DNA from: Linum tenue
Lineage: Eukaryota > Streptophyta > Magnoliopsida > Malpighiales > Linaceae
NCBI GenBank assembly: GCA_946122785.1
Contig: CAMGYJ010000009.1
Location: 4,370,937 to 4,434,936 of the forward strand
Direction of reading: 5' to 3'
DNA: 64,000 bases
In this document: positions 34,103 through 47,019 of the stretch, in pieces
Layout: every line of letters begins with the position of its first letter
Position numbering within the stretch: the first letter of the stretch is position 1
Notes under the pieces: generated by a model
The model's input: only the letters and a program-made list of their open reading frames with translations
Databases searched by the model: none
Told to the model about the DNA's origin: nothing
Position numbers and translations under genes: made by a program

Positions 34103-37009
34103 CTATCCAGCTGTATGCTGCTTGCATCTGTTGGGTCCTCCGTAATGGTCACTACTGCGCTTCACAACATTCCGGCATAAATAACAGTAGTGTTTTTTGC
34201 ACTTCCAGCAGAAAATGTGATTGTTATTTTCTATCTGCACGACACAATACAATACATGAGTAAAACCAGGCATCATCAAGGAAACTTTTTCCCCCGAGTT
34301 GAACTAAGCCTCCAATAAGAGAATTTAGCAATTAACCACAAATAAGTCCATCCTGAACCAAACTTCAGGAATCACACATCACTAACCTTCCAATTCTGAT
34401 GATTACAACTAGCACATTTGTGAGGATGACCAATGTTTTCAACTCGAACCACCCCTCCAGCCTGGCGATTATTCATCTGCTGCTCCCACTGGCGAATTGA
34501 TTCAGCCGGGAATAGTTCACACTCTCCACCACTTCAAAATGTCTACCCATCAGTTTGTCCATAGAGCAATGTAAGGAGATAAAAATCAGTTCCACACTCT
34601 TTCAAGTTAGTAGGGGGGTTACCTGAAGTGGTCATATCCGTCAATGGATAAGTTGCAACGGTAACAAAAGTAGTTCCCACAGTTCCCACAAACCATCTTG
34701 TTGCATCCGCCAGTTCTTGAAATTGCCATTCTGCAAACTGGGCATTGCTTAGAATCACGAGCTATGTAACTCTCGCTCAGAAACTCATTGATCTTATTTT
34801 GCTCCACACGCATTTGAGCCACGCTTCGAGAGGACTTGAGGCGCTCCTATTGCGCAGAATGGAAGAACAAGAGGTATCAGTTTCATCAAACAACACATAA
34901 AGAGAGCGATAAAGGTGTCAGAATGAGTCGTGATTTTTGGAACATCTAGAATGATTTGAGCCCTACACAAACCTGCAATATTTGAAGCCTTAACTCTGGC
35001 GTTAGGCAGGCTTCGCCTATATGGCGTTTATTCTTGCAAAGAGAGCAAAAACTAAAGAAGCAATTAGAGCACTGGGCACAATGGTCTTCATCCTCAATGC
35101 AGACAAGTTCACATCTTGGGCAATACACAACATCAGACATACAATCGAGTGTCTTCTGTAGCATCAAAGACTCATAGTGTTCATATTTTTCATCACCCAA
35201 CAACTCTTTCAATAGACCCTGTGGTATGATACCCCCGCATTTGGACTCTGGACATAGAAGTTTATTCAATGTGCCTTCTGAAACATGCAAGTCAGAATAA
35301 GTCTTCATGCAGTTCCGGCAGAAGAAATGCTGACACGGTAGTCTAACAAAGTCACTGCCTGGTCAAAGAAATGACACAAAATTGATGGGTCACTCTTCCT
35401 TGGTAAGCACATAGATGCATAAGGTTATTAAGTAAGATCAAAACATTGGGAAATACTGTATTCAATGCTGAATTTTGGGAAATAAATCTACTGAATGTGA
35501 TCAACAGAGCAACAAAGAAATATAAATTCATGGTAATAATGCATAGTGAGTACAAGATCGTCCAAAGTCATAATGCCCTCATTTCTTTACATGAGACCAA
35601 AACAGCTAAACAAGATATTTCACAGCACAAATTGATTTCCTGTCAGTTGAAATGTAGGAAGAATGTTATTTTCTAATTCTAATGATGTTAACTCAAGAGT
35701 TTCAATTCTCTCTAGTCCTATAGGCATAATTCATTAGGGGGGAGAAGCTTTTTACCTGCATGCTCGGAAAAACAGATGCTGCACTGATGGAAATCATTAA
35801 GGAAATTCTCAAGGACCTGCTTATCATTATACCTTCTGAGTGAAGGAATGTCAACATCCGGGGAGACACTTCCCGAAACTGCACGCCTGTCTCCGATATG
35901 TTTTATTCCATAAGGACCGAGTATGATCTCTTGATGAATACCAAGCTGAGGGAGAGAAAAGCTTTGAAGCCAGTCAATCCATTGATACATAACTTCTTGC
36001 CCCTGCTGTTCCATCCATAACGAATCCAGCACAGAACAAAGACTTGCAATTCTAGGACAATCCAACCATTGAACAGAAATGGTGAAATGTGGAGGCTTGT
36101 GGCTTGGGTATGATTTTGGGAATAAGCATGTCAGCACAATTGGTGGAAGAAACTTGACTCTGAATGAATAAGAGAACTCATCTGTAGTACTTGAGCTATC
36201 CATCTTCATCTCACCAGATGAATGAAGTTTCGTGGTTATCGTAAATTCATCAGGAATTTTAGGTTCAATACGAACCTGCAACATTACAATGTCATAAGAA
36301 TCTTCAATCCATTCAATCATCCCACGAACTTTGCCAATTCATTCGTGTACTGAGTGAGTGAGTGAGTGAGTGAGGTATACCTCGAAAGCTCTCAAACCTC
36401 TCTCCCTGTCAAGAATGATGACATTTTCTCCATAAATAGACTCCATTGCAAGTAACTACAGGAAAAGTTACGAAAGAAAGAAGCCATGGAAATGTCAAAA
36501 GCAAACTAGGAAAGCTTTTCCAGAGACGTCGAAGTAATAAGGAGTCAAACTAGTAAACCAGCACCGTTTACCTCATCTTCCTGCAACTGATCGTTGATTC
36601 TGAGCTGATCAGCAGACAGCTCCGGCTCATCCACGGCCAACTGCAACTCCTCCAACACTCTCATAACATCAACCACGCCAGTGGATGGTTCTTCGCCGCC
36701 GATATCGTTCTCAATCTCACTCGCCCTGTCATCTGACTCCAACAGATTACCCTTCTCAGTTGCCGGGCTTTCCCCTGAGCTCGGAAAACCTTTGCACATC
36801 TCAACTCTCGGCGAAATCGGTCCATCATTATCCAAACCCAAAGTACCAGTCTCACCGGTGCCATCCTGAACACCGTCCACCAGCTCAGACTTCCCGACAG
36901 GCTTCTTGGACGCCTTCCGGCGACGATTCGGCCGTTTGGTAGGGGCTTTGGGGCATTCAGGCAGGTGAGGGGAACCGATGCCAGAGTCTTTGATGTCCCC
37001 TCTCGGCAT
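34103..37009 (-). CDS. RWD-RING-IBR-RING E3 ubiquitin ligase, RNF14 type, gene A
   Basis: RBR ligases take ubiquitin from an E2 onto a RING2 cysteine and then onto the target; animal RNF14 works with GCN1 on stalled ribosomes. Seven exons (37009-36572, 36455-36381, 36275-35756, 35358-34973, 34846-34623, 34531-34387, 34234-34103) give 1920 nt, 639 residues. Order: a basic, disordered start with [12 protein letters not shown]; an RWD domain (about 130-275, [11 protein letters not shown] to MYQWIDWLQ); RING1 beginning CSICFSEH (about 336-395); IBR (about 420-473); RING2 from CPVC, with the catalytic Cys at about 521 in GGCNKM, the RNF14-like form of the usual GCNHM; and a C-terminal Cys/His-rich part ending CKQHTAG. 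A TGA stands in frame just upstream of the ATG, so the start is secure. It resembles Arabidopsis At1g32340 (NHL8). Confidence 0.9.
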
Positions 37010-37924
37010 ATTGCTACTTCAAAGCTGCCTCGCCGGCCGAGAAGAGAACCTAAATTAAATTGTGGGTTGATCAGGCGGCGACCTCGACGGCGTTCCGACT
37101 AGAGAGGAATCATAGCGCTGGAAGCAAAGTTCACGAGAAACAGAAACGCTATCAGTTGCCGAATTTGAGATCACAACGACGGCAATCAGTTCAGCCATGA
37201 ACTTCGACGGATTTTGGTATTTTTAGGTTTTCAGAGCAGCCGAACCTTGATGACGGTTATTGATTCTCTACTCTTTCTGGTTCGGATTTGGAATTTATTT
37301 CGCAGGGCGCACTTCTCTCAAACAGATTTCCAACTGAATCGCTATTCATAGTGAAAACATTTTAAAAAAAATCTTCCTAAATCACACTAAATTGACACAT
37401 ATACCCCTAACTTCAAACCTAAACTAAACTTGACACATAACACTAAATTAATAATTAAAACAGCCTCAGACACGTCTCGTCCTCCCCGCCCCGCAGCCGA
37501 CCAGAATTTCCGACGTCCTTCCCGCCGTCCAGGATTTTCCGGCGGTGTGCATCTCCTACGCCACCATTTATTAGTCCCACCAATTTTTGGTGCGGCAGAG
37601 AGAGTCATTTTTTGTGGGAGAGAAAGAGATTTTTCGGCGACCAGTGACGTCAGAAAAGAAGAATGATTAAGTGTGACATGTTTCAGTAATTCGAGTGACA
37701 TTCATAAAAAAGAAGTAATTCAAGTGATCAGAGTTGGACGGAGGCTAACGGAAGAGTGACTAAATGTGTTCTTGTTTAGTAATTCGAGTAACCAAAATTG
37801 ATATTAATTTTTTCTAATGACTAAACATAACACGATTTAGTAATCCCAGTGACCAAATGTGTCATTTACCCAAATTGGAATTTAACTCTATAGTCAATAA
37901 CCATGCATAATTCAATTAGAATAC
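37010..37924. promoter_or_regulatory. Upstream region of RBR gene A, then repeat-like spacer
   Basis: 37010-37330 is the GC-richer leader and promoter of gene A. From about 37380 to 37870 the sequence has LTR- or MULE-like phrases (taattcgagtgaccaaa, gttggacggaggctaacgg) loosely like the ends of the Pack-MULE at 47374, but no clean ends were found. The GC-rich frames near 37430-37700 show no domain. Confidence 0.35.
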
Positions 37925-38659
37925 GCCATATTAGCACACTCTCTCTTCTGGAAAGCCTTAAATCTTTTTTTCTTTAATCTTTAACGGACGATTTCTCTCT
38001 CATTTAAGTCGGAATTCAAAAAAATTTCACAGATAAATCAGATTAATTGTGCTCTTCAAAATGATATTCACTTTGATATATTTTTTAAACAAAAAATTGA
38101 TGCATTATTTATGAGTCTATACCATGGTGGTATTGATTGGTATTAAAATAAGAACATATCATATGGTAGTTGAATACATGATTGTAAGAGTATACCGACT
38201 GTCATTTACTACTTTCAACGTTGTGTACCACAAGATACCACCCTCCGTACCAGGGTGGTATTATGTGGTACTTTTTGGTCTCGTATTTTGTTCACTCAAA
38301 ATTTGTATATCCAATAGATCATGATGAACTCATTTCTTCTATGAATTTTTTTTCAAAAACGACTTAAAAATGAGGAAGATACCATATGATATGGAGTTGG
38401 TCACGAAAGGTAGAATTTTTTTCTCAAAAAATAATAAAAATGGATCTCATTTTGTAAAGCACGACAAACTCGTTCAATCTGTGTAAAAAAATTGAAATCC
38501 AAGTTATAACGCAAAAATTATGATTCGATTAAAAAAAGTAGGGGACATAAAATGTCTTTAATTCTTAACCCTTAGATCTGCAGTCCACTTAAAAGTAAGG
38601 GTCCAGATTTGATTACTCATATTAAGCACCCTAAGGTTACTTACTCTATCTTGAGCCCT
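37925..38659 (-). mobile_element. Dispersed TIR element ('GTAACC family'), copy 3, inverted
   Basis: Read on the minus strand it follows copy 1 (3448-4222) in order: the GTAACC-containing left end near 38659-38600, the 'gaacgagttt..' word near 38475, the ACCATATGGT words, and the 'gagagaaatcgtccgttaaag' block near 37990. It separates RBR genes A and B. No coding capacity. Confidence 0.65.
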
Positions 38660-39715
38660 GCGGCCGGGTGGCAGGCTGAGATGAGTCAGTTTATCTAAGG
38701 CCATCAAAATTTAGCACATATAAATTAATATCAAGAGTTTTAATTAAGGGTAAACACTAATTATTGGGAGGGCTAGAATGCTAACACTAACTCTAGTCAA
38801 TAGGAACATTTCTAACTCTAGTCAATAGGAACATTTCGTTTGATGAATTTTTTAATTTAGATGAATTGATCACAATTAATGACGAAAAGGGGAAGGAGAG
38901 ATACGCTTGGTATTCTGAAAAACTGGGGAAGGAATAGGTGACCAACGTGGGTTAGGCATTAAATGAAGGAGGGGAAGGGGAACCACCAAATGCACATTAC
39001 AAAATCTGCACCACAACTTCACATACCACAAGTTCCTCAAAGTAGACCAGGATTTACATAAAACACACCACAAGTTTCTTGAAGTAGATTAGAAGTTTAC
39101 TGAAGTAGACCACAAGTCTCATGAAGCATACCACAAGTCACATAAAGCTCCACAAATCGTAGAAAAGCGAACACAAATTTATAAAAGCACACCACAAATT
39201 CATTAAGGGATCGTTTGGAACTTTTTGATTCTGGAAATGATGTATTACAAGTATGTATATTAAGATTATGTGTATACTATAAATGTGTGGTTTTGAAAAT
39301 TCATTGTCTGGAACCCATACAAAAATGCATGAATTATAGTTTAAATGAACTATATATACTATCCAATCGTAATCAGACGAGTACTTCCACTGTTTTCACA
39401 ACCAAAGCTTCTAGGCAAGCTGTCAAGCAGAGGCTCCATCTCTCTCACACTCATTTACTGACTCATCATCAAACTTCTAGGCAGAGGAAGACAAGTGCGC
39501 ATATGGATTAAATAGCAATCGACTTCTAGTAGTAGTGACAAATGCCACTTGTATGCTCTCCTCTAACTTATTAAGATAAAACTAATCAACTGTTAAAGCG
39601 TAAAACAACCAGTTAACCACAATATTAGCAGGAGCGAAAACCCCGTTTTGTGTGTGTGTGTGTTCGTGAAAGAACTGGAAGGAATCGTCTCACTGGTAAT
39701 GACTGAACTTGAAGG
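38660..39715. repeat. Spacer with minisatellite between RBR genes A and B
   Basis: At 38787-38837 a 25-bp word (taactctagtcaataggaacatttc) is directly repeated twice. From about 39008 to 39205 units of 22-30 bp with the core 'accacaagtt..tgaagtag' repeat imperfectly about seven times. A TG microsatellite lies at about 39648-39662. No gene is supported. The last part is the 3' flank of RBR gene B. Confidence 0.6.
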
Positions 39716-42700
39716 CTATCCAGCTGTATGCTGCTTGCATTTCTTCGGGCCGTAATGCTCACTGCTACGCTTCACAACCTTGCGACACAAGTAACAGTAG
39801 TGCTTTTGGCATGCCCAGCAGAATATGTGATTGTTATTGTCCGTCTGCGTGATAGAATTAACAGTGCATGTTATAAGCAAGAAGTAGGCATCATCGAGGA
39901 ACCATAAACCAGGAATCAAACATCTTCCTACTACGAACCTTGGCATTCCGTTGACCACAATTAGGACACGAGTGAGCTTCACCAAGGTTGAGTTCAGCTC
40001 GAACCCGACCAACAGTCTGACGCATATTCATCTGCGCCTCCCACTGCTGAATAGCTTCTTGTGAGAATAGTTCACAGGCTCCATCCCTTCAAAACGACAC
40101 CAGTCAGTTTGCTCCAAAAAGTTGCAACAAGGGTACATAGAGAGTACATTGATATCTAACACTTCATTTAGACAGTGGCAAATACCAACTCGACATACTT
40201 AAACTCATCTTAACCGATTACAATTTTCCAGAGAATATCATTAATCTAGCAGCCCACCAACCCATTTCAACCCAGACCATGAACCCACCAACACAATCCA
40301 TTTGCCACCTCTATTCATGTTCGAGTAACTGGAGGGTTATTACCTGAAGTGTTCATATCCTGTGATGGCTTTGTTACAGAGGTAACAGAAGTAGTTCCCA
40401 CAGCTACCACAAACCATCTTGTTACAGCCCTCGGTCTTCGAAATTGCCATTTTGCAATGTGGACAAAGCTTGGCATCTCGAGCTATTTCCTTCTCACTCA
40501 AAAGTTCGTTGATCTTATTTTGTTCTGCAAGCCTCTGAGTTGAGCTAATTTGAGAAGACTTGAGGCGCATCTGTGAAGCCCAGAACGTAGAAAAATGAGG
40601 GCTTTAGTTTCATCAACAACCTGAAATGAGAAAAAAGAAAGAAAGAAAGGGCTAGATAACATACCTCCAATAATTGAAGCTTCAACTCTGGGGTCAGGCA
40701 AGGTTCACCTACATGGCGTGCATTCTTGCAAAGAGAGCAAAAGTTAAAGAAGCACTTGGGGCACTGAGCAAAATTGTCGTCATCTTCAATGCAGACAAAC
40801 TCACATCTTGGGCAATACACAGCATCTGACATACACTCGAGCGTCTTCTGTAGCAACAAGGACTCGTAGCGTTCATACTTTTCATCGCCGAGTAACTGTT
40901 TCAATAGACCAGGTGGTACCATACCCCCACATTTTGACTGAGGACACAGGAGTTTATTCACAGTGCCTTCTGAAACATGCAAGTCGGAATAAGTCTTGAT
41001 GCAGTTCCGGCAGAAGAAATGCTGACATGGTAGTCTGAAAAAGTCACTGCCTGGTCAATGTAATCACAAAAAAAGGCGATGCGTCAGTTTACAAAAAATT
41101 ATGCTTGGTAGTACATATATTTATAAGATTAGTAAATCAGATATGAGTTTTGGGAAATAAACGAGATGCATATACTCGATGCTGAATGTGGAAACCTAAC
41201 TGTATAGAGACGGGAAGAGTAGATATTCTACCTGGGTACTCCGAGAAACAGATGCAGCACTCATGCAAGTTGTTAAGGAAATTCTCAAGGGTTTGCTCAT
41301 CATTATACCTCCTCAGTGAAGGAATATCAACATCTGGGGAGACACTTTCTGAAACTGCACGCCTGTCTCCAGTATGCTTTACTCCATAAGGACCGAGTAA
41401 GATCTCTTGATGAATCCCGAGGTGAGGAAGAGAAAAGCTTTGAAGCCAGTCAATCCATTGGTACATAACTTCTTGCCCCTGTTGTTCCATCCATATCGAA
41501 TCCAGAACCGAACAAAGACTCGAAATTCTAAGGGAATCCAGCCACTGAACAGAAATGGTGAAATGTGGAGGTTTGTGACTTGGGTACGATTTGGGGAAAG
41601 AGCAGGTCAAAACAATTGGCGGAACAAACTGGACTCTAAATGAATATGAGAACTCGTCTGCAGTACTTGTTGTGCTTGTCGTCTGCATCTTACTATTTGA
41701 TGAAGGAAGTTTTGTGGTTATGGTAAGTTCATCAGGAATTTTAGGTTCAATACGAATCTGCAACATATAAATGCCCATCAGAATCTTCAATTTTGTTCAA
41801 TCATCTAACTAAGTTACCAATTTATTGGTGCACTGAGTGAGTAAGTAACCTCGAAAGATCTCAAGCCTCTCTGCCTGTCCAGAATGATGACATTTTCTCC
41901 ATAAATGGACTCCATTGCAAGTAACTACAGGGAAGTAATCAAAGAACAAAGCCACGGAGATGTTACACGCAATTTTTTCATAGATCAAACCAGCAAACAA
42001 ACCAGAATAACTATCCTTCTGAAATTCTTCTCATCTTCTGTATCTATTGCTTTGTGTTCTGTTTCCAAAATTCTTCTGAAATTATTCCTATAGAAGTTTG
42101 GATGTAACATAGTGCATCATGCCAATGGGAAGAAGGATAAATCGTCATTCTACACGCGATTCATGCCTAATCTCCCTTATTCGTACTGTGATTGCCTAGC
42201 AGACTTCCAACATGACGTTAGGCACACATAAAGAAGCAACTATTTCATCCAAATTCTAGTTCCAAGATTCACAGGCCATAAACAAATTCGACCATTCACA
42301 GGAAGAACTCCTAACAAGCAAGCCACAATCATAATCAACATTTGTTCAATTCAAACGATTCACAAATTTTACCTCGTCCTCCTGTAACTGATCGTTGATT
42401 CTGAACTGATCAGAAGACAACTCGGGCTCTTCCGCCCCAAGCTGCAACTCTTCCAATACCGTCATAACGTCAATAACCACGCCGCAGCCGGAGCCATCAC
42501 CGACTTCATTCTTACTCTCACAAACCCTGTTATCTGGCTCCAACAAGTTCTCCTCAGCTGGGGATTCAACTGAACTAGGCAAACTCGGCTCATTTCGCGG
42601 CGAAACCGGTCCATACGTATCCGAATTCGAAGGACCTGCCTCGGCGACGCCGTGGTGGACGTTGACCGGCTCGTACTTCTTGACGGGCGACTTTTTGGGC

Positions 42701-42801
42701 GCCTTCCGGCGGCGCGGTGGGCGTTTGTGAGGGGGTTTAGAGAATTCAGGAGGACAAATCGACGGGAGATGAGAGGAATCGAAGCTGCCTCCTCTCGACA
42801 T
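39716..42801 (-). CDS. RWD-RING-IBR-RING E3 ubiquitin ligase, RNF14 type, gene B
   Basis: Seven exons match gene A one to one: 42801-42373, 41924-41850, 41757-41232, 41050-40665, 40570-40344, 40086-39939 and 39844-39716, 1920 nt, 639 residues. It starts [12 protein letters not shown] and keeps the basic stretch [10 protein letters not shown], the RWD domain, RING1 (CCICFSEY), IBR, and RING2 ([19 protein letters not shown]) with the catalytic Cys. It ends CKQHTAG. The frame is open upstream to an in-frame ATG at 42906, which would add 35 residues. I chose 42801 because it aligns with the secured start of gene A. All zinc ligands that I can check are present, so the gene looks functional. Confidence 0.9.
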
Positions 42802-43219
42802 GTTGCCTCTCCCTTCCGCTGTTCTAGCTGTCCGGCTGGCGGGAGAGGAGAACTCGAGCAGGTAAATTGATCCTCGTTTTTGACGGCGAGATATGGCGGC
42901 GATCACCTCTCGCCGTTCAGTTATTGAGGAACCTTGGCGGTGGAGAGAGCTTCGCGTGCGGGGAACACAGAGACGCTGAACCGTAAACGGCGATTGAACT
43001 CGGAGTCGGAATATATCAACGACCGCCGGGGATCAGCTAGGACGAGGAGATTGGAGGTAATTTAGGTCTCTATATACATTTCCAGATTAGCTGAACAAAA
43101 AACCATTCCGACGGTTATTAATTCTTTTTCTGGTAGGAGCGTATGACACGTGTACTAGAAGAGTAGTTAGGAAAAGGGTTAGTCGGTCATTTTATAAGCC
43201 CGACTGCGCGAGCCATTGA
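42802..43219 (-). promoter_or_regulatory. Upstream region of RBR gene B
   Basis: GC-rich leader and promoter. The region 42840-42906 reads in frame as IYLLEFSSPASRT, which is also seen upstream of gene C. This may reflect a shared 5' UTR or an alternative N-terminus. No start site can be fixed. Confidence 0.35.
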
Positions 43220-43309
43220 ATTTTTGGCGGCAGGCCCATGGATATTCAGCGGGTCAAGCCCAATCCGTTTTACCGGCACAGACAAAAAGGGAAAACAGGG
43301 TCATCGAGA

Positions 43310-44060
43310 AACAGGCTCCATCTCACGTGGGCACCGGAGCGTGCCGCCCACGGGATAACACGGCACGATTAGAGCACGGCACGATTAGAGCACGACACGA
43401 ACACGAAATAAATGGGTCAGTCTGGCACGAGCACGAATAATTTATGGGCCGTGTCGGGCCTAAACTTCATGGGCACGAGCACGACTATATAAGTGGGTCA
43501 TGTCGGGCCTAATATTTTCGAGACTTTATTGAGTATAAGAACGGACATGACACGAAAATAATATTTATTTGATAGAAAATAAATATGAAAAGAATTATAG
43601 GTTATTACAAAACACAAGTAGAAAAATAATTATTTGTTGTTGTAAGAAGTGCCATAAAGATATACACGTAATTACTAACATAAGTAAAAATAGACAAATA
43701 ATTAAACAAAGCCAAATCACACTCGCTATACTTCCAATTTTCTTTTCCTCCTTATTTGTTACTTTTCTCAAACATTATCGGTTAATACTATCTTCCCCGT
43801 CCAATTTTCACCTGCCTTTTCATTCTCTCTTTTGTTTTCGTCCTTTGCATTAAACACAAATATGAGCATGGCACGAGCACGAATAAGCACGACACGATTC
43901 GAACCGTGCCCGAGCCTGGGCCGGGCCTAGCAAAGTTAACAAATAGGCTTGCATGGCACGACACAGCACGAAAACTGAAGGGCCGTGCCAAGCACTGCAC
44001 GAAATAAATGGGCTCGAAGCGTGCCCGTGCCGTGCCGGCCCAAGCACGACCCAGCGCCCA
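43310..44060. mobile_element. GC-ended MITE between RBR genes B and C
   Basis: Both ends are made of repeated 'cacgagcacg', 'gggccgtg' and 'cacgaaataaatgggt' words in opposite orientation (left at about 43330-43470, right at about 43880-44055), around an AT-rich core of some 300 bp. This is the pattern of plant hAT-type MITEs with GGCACGGCACG-like ends. Exact borders and a target duplication were not found. Frames in the ends come from the repeats. Confidence 0.55.
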
Positions 44061-44240
44061 TGTACGAACTCACCTTCTTGGCTGCTTTGCTTGGTGCTGA
44101 AGACAACCTGCAATGTCTTTTGCCAAAGCATGTGTTCTCGGTCCAATACTTCCCAGAAAAATGCATTCGTAAATGAGGTAATGGATGACATCAATTACAA
44201 TTAGGCAATAGCAAAACCAGAGTAGTATCCGCTCAACCCT

Positions 44241-47019
44241 CTATCCCGCTGTATGCTGCTTGCATTTCTTCGGCCCAAAATGCTCGCTGCTGCGCTTCAC
44301 AACCTTGCGACACAAGTAACAGTAGTGCGTCTGGCACGCCCAGCAGAATACGTGATTGTTATTGTCTGTCTGCGCGATATAATGATAATACAAACGTATA
44401 AGCCAGGCATCATCAGCAAAAAAAAAAAAAACACGAACCAAACACCAGGAATCAAGCATCCACCTTCACATTCTCTTGACTACACAAAGGGCATTTGTGC
44501 CCTCGACCGAGGTTGACTTCAGATCGGAGTCGACGCAAAGCCTGACGGCCATTCGTCCGCTCCTGGTCGAGTTCAGATCGGAGTCGACTCACAGCCCGAC
44601 GGCCATTCGTCCGCTCCTGCCACTGGTCCGGTGATACTGTTTGGAATAATCTACAGGCTCCACCGCTGAGTGGTTGATATGCTGTACCAGTCAGTTTGGT
44701 TCCTAAATTTTACATACTTCAAGGGCAAAGAGGGATAAAGAACATTGATTTTCTGACCTGAAGTGTTCATATCCGTTAATGGGTTTGTTACATAGGTAAC
44801 AAAAGTACTTCCCACAGCTCCCGCAGACCATCTTGTTGCAGCCATCGATTTTTGAGATAGCCATTTTACAATGTGGACAAATCTTGCAAACACGAGCCAC
44901 CTCCATCTCGCTCATGATTTCGTTGATCTTATTTTCCAGCTCCCTTATGATGTCGTTGATCTTATTTTCCAGCTCCAGCTGCCTCTGAGCCCCCGTGATT
45001 CGAGAAGCAGACTCGAGGCTCGCCTATGGAGCCACAATGGAAGGAAAGCACGAGGCATTAGTTTCCATCAACAATCAGAAAAGAGGGAAAAGAAAGCGCT
45101 AAGAGAAGCTTACCTCCAGTAGTTGAAGCTTCGACTCTGGGGATATGCAAGGTTCGCCCACATGGCGTGCACTCTTGCAGAGAGAGCAAAAGCTAAAGAA
45201 ACACTTGGAACACTGAGGCTGAGCAAAGTGGTCCTCATCTTCAATGCAGACGAATTCACATCTCGGGCAATACACAGCATCCGACATACAATCCAGCGTC
45301 TTCTGCAGCATGAGAGACTCGTAGCGAACATATTTTTCATCGCCGAGCAAATGTTTCAATGTACCAGGTGGTATCATCCCCCCACATTTTGACTCAGGAC
45401 AGAGGAGTTTATTCACGGTGCCTTCTGAAACGTGCAAATCGGAGTAAGTCCCGATGCAGCTCCGGCAGAAGAAATGCTGACATGGTAGCCTGACAAAGTC
45501 AATGCCTGGCTCAATGAAATCACGTACACACACACAGACACGCAAAATAAAAGTGATGGGTCACTCTACAAAAATCGTTCCTGGTAGGAAAAACGCTTAA
45601 AGGTTAGTGACGTGGGATACAAGGTATCTATTTATCTGCCTACCTGGGTGCTCAGAGAAACAAATGCAGCACTCATGCAAGTTGTTGAGGAAACTCTCCC
45701 GGACCTGCTCATCATTATACCTCATCAACAAAGGAATGTCGGAATCGGGGGAGATGCTTTCTGAAACTGCACGCCTGTCGCCAGTAGGCTTTATTCCATA
45801 AGGACCGAGTATGATCTGTTGATGGATGCCAAGGTGAGAAAGTGAAGAGCTTTGAAGCCAGTCGATCCATTGGTACATAATTTCTTGCCCTTGTAGTTCC
45901 ACCCATATTGAATCCAACACAGAACACAGACTGGAAATTTTAAGTGAGTCCAACCACTGAACAGAAATGGTGAAACGTGGAGGTTTGTGGCTTGGGTATG
46001 ATGCAGGGAATGAGCAGGTCAACACGATTGGCGGAAGAAACTGGACCCCGAACGAATATGAGAATTCGTCTATGGAACTCGTGCTTGCCATCTCCAGCTT
46101 ATTACTCGTCGTACAAAGTTTCGTGGTTATGGTAAGTTCATCACGAATTTTAGGTTCAATGTGAATCTGCAACATAAACCTGTCATCAGGATCTTCAATT
46201 TATTCAATCAGCCAACACAGGTATTGATTCATTCGTCTATGAGTGAGTAGTGAGTGAGTAAGTAACCTGGAAAGTTCTCAAGCCTCTCTGCCTGTCGCGA
46301 ATGATGACATTTTCTCCATAGATGGACTCCATTGCTAGCAGCTGCAGGAAATTTATGCAAAAAGAAAAGAAGCCATGGAGATTGTCAAGAGAACAGTTCT
46401 CATTATCTCTAGCTAGTGAACAAGCCAGAACAACCATCCTTCTGTTTCCATTGATTTGAGTTCTGTTCTCGTCAATTGGAGAAGCTAAATCGTAGTTCAA
46501 TGCACGAATTAACATTCCGAATCGCCCCGAGTTTTACAGTCACTACACTGGTAGACTTCCAGCAGGAGCACATAATCAATCATGTTGAAACACAAGTAGC
46601 ACCAAAGCCCAAGGAAACAACTATTTCATTCAAATTCTTGTCCCCAGGATTCACAGGTAATCATGATTTGTTACCTCATTCTCCTGCAACTGATCGTTGA
46701 CTCTAATTTGATCAGCAGACAACTCCAGCTCCTCCTGCGCCGCCTCCGCTAACGCTAACTCTTCCAATACACTCATAACATCAACCGCGCCGCCACCGCC
46801 GGAACCATCACAAATTTCGTACTTACTCTCACTAACCCTGTTATCTGTCTCCAACAATTTCTCCTTCTCAGCTGGGGATTCACCTGAACTAGGCGAATTC
46901 GGAGGACCTGCCTCGGCGACGCCGTGGTGAACAACTACTGGCTGAGATGGCAGTTTGGGAGAAATCGACGAGATACGAGAGGAATCGAGGCTAGGAATTT
47001 TGCAGGTTCCTCTCGGCAT
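44241..47019 (-). CDS. RWD-RING-IBR-RING E3 ubiquitin ligase, RNF14 type, gene C
   Basis: Exons 47019-46675, 46341-46267, 46166-45644, 45505-45114, 45023-44758, 44665-44464 and 44369-44241 total 1932 nt, 643 residues. It starts [14 protein letters not shown]. Compared with A and B it lacks the basic RRRKA stretch in exon 1. The RWD, RING1, IBR and RING2 ([19 protein letters not shown]) are present. Three in-frame oddities: a Pro-Gln insertion before the CSKC pair of the IBR (FAQPQCSKC), a 33-bp duplication in exon 5 ([16 protein letters not shown]) before RING2, and a 54-bp duplication in exon 6 ([17 protein letters not shown]) after RING2. An upstream in-frame ATG at 47217 would extend the protein. 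It is most similar to gene D. Confidence 0.87.
44518..44625. repeat. 54-bp tandem duplication in exon 6 of RBR gene C
   Basis: The units 44518-44571 and 44572-44625 share ttcagatcggagtcgac at their start and ggccattcgtccgctcctg at their end. Each encodes 18 residues of a charged linker. Gene D has a single unit. Length 54 keeps the frame. Confidence 0.92.
44915..44980. repeat. 33-bp tandem duplication in exon 5 of RBR gene C
   Basis: The units at 44915-44947 and 44948-44980 share cgttgatcttattttccagc and encode an 11-residue helical linker (ELENKIN..) before RING2. The exon is 33 bp longer than in gene D (266 against 233 nt). Confidence 0.9.

Noticed and set aside
39008..39205. Possible CRISPR-like array of repeats
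   Set aside because: The units are directly adjacent and imperfect, with no unique spacers. This is a plant minisatellite.
43850..44204. Several overlapping frames on both strands near RBR gene C
   Set aside because: They are produced by the GC-rich repeated words of a MITE end and show no conserved domain.
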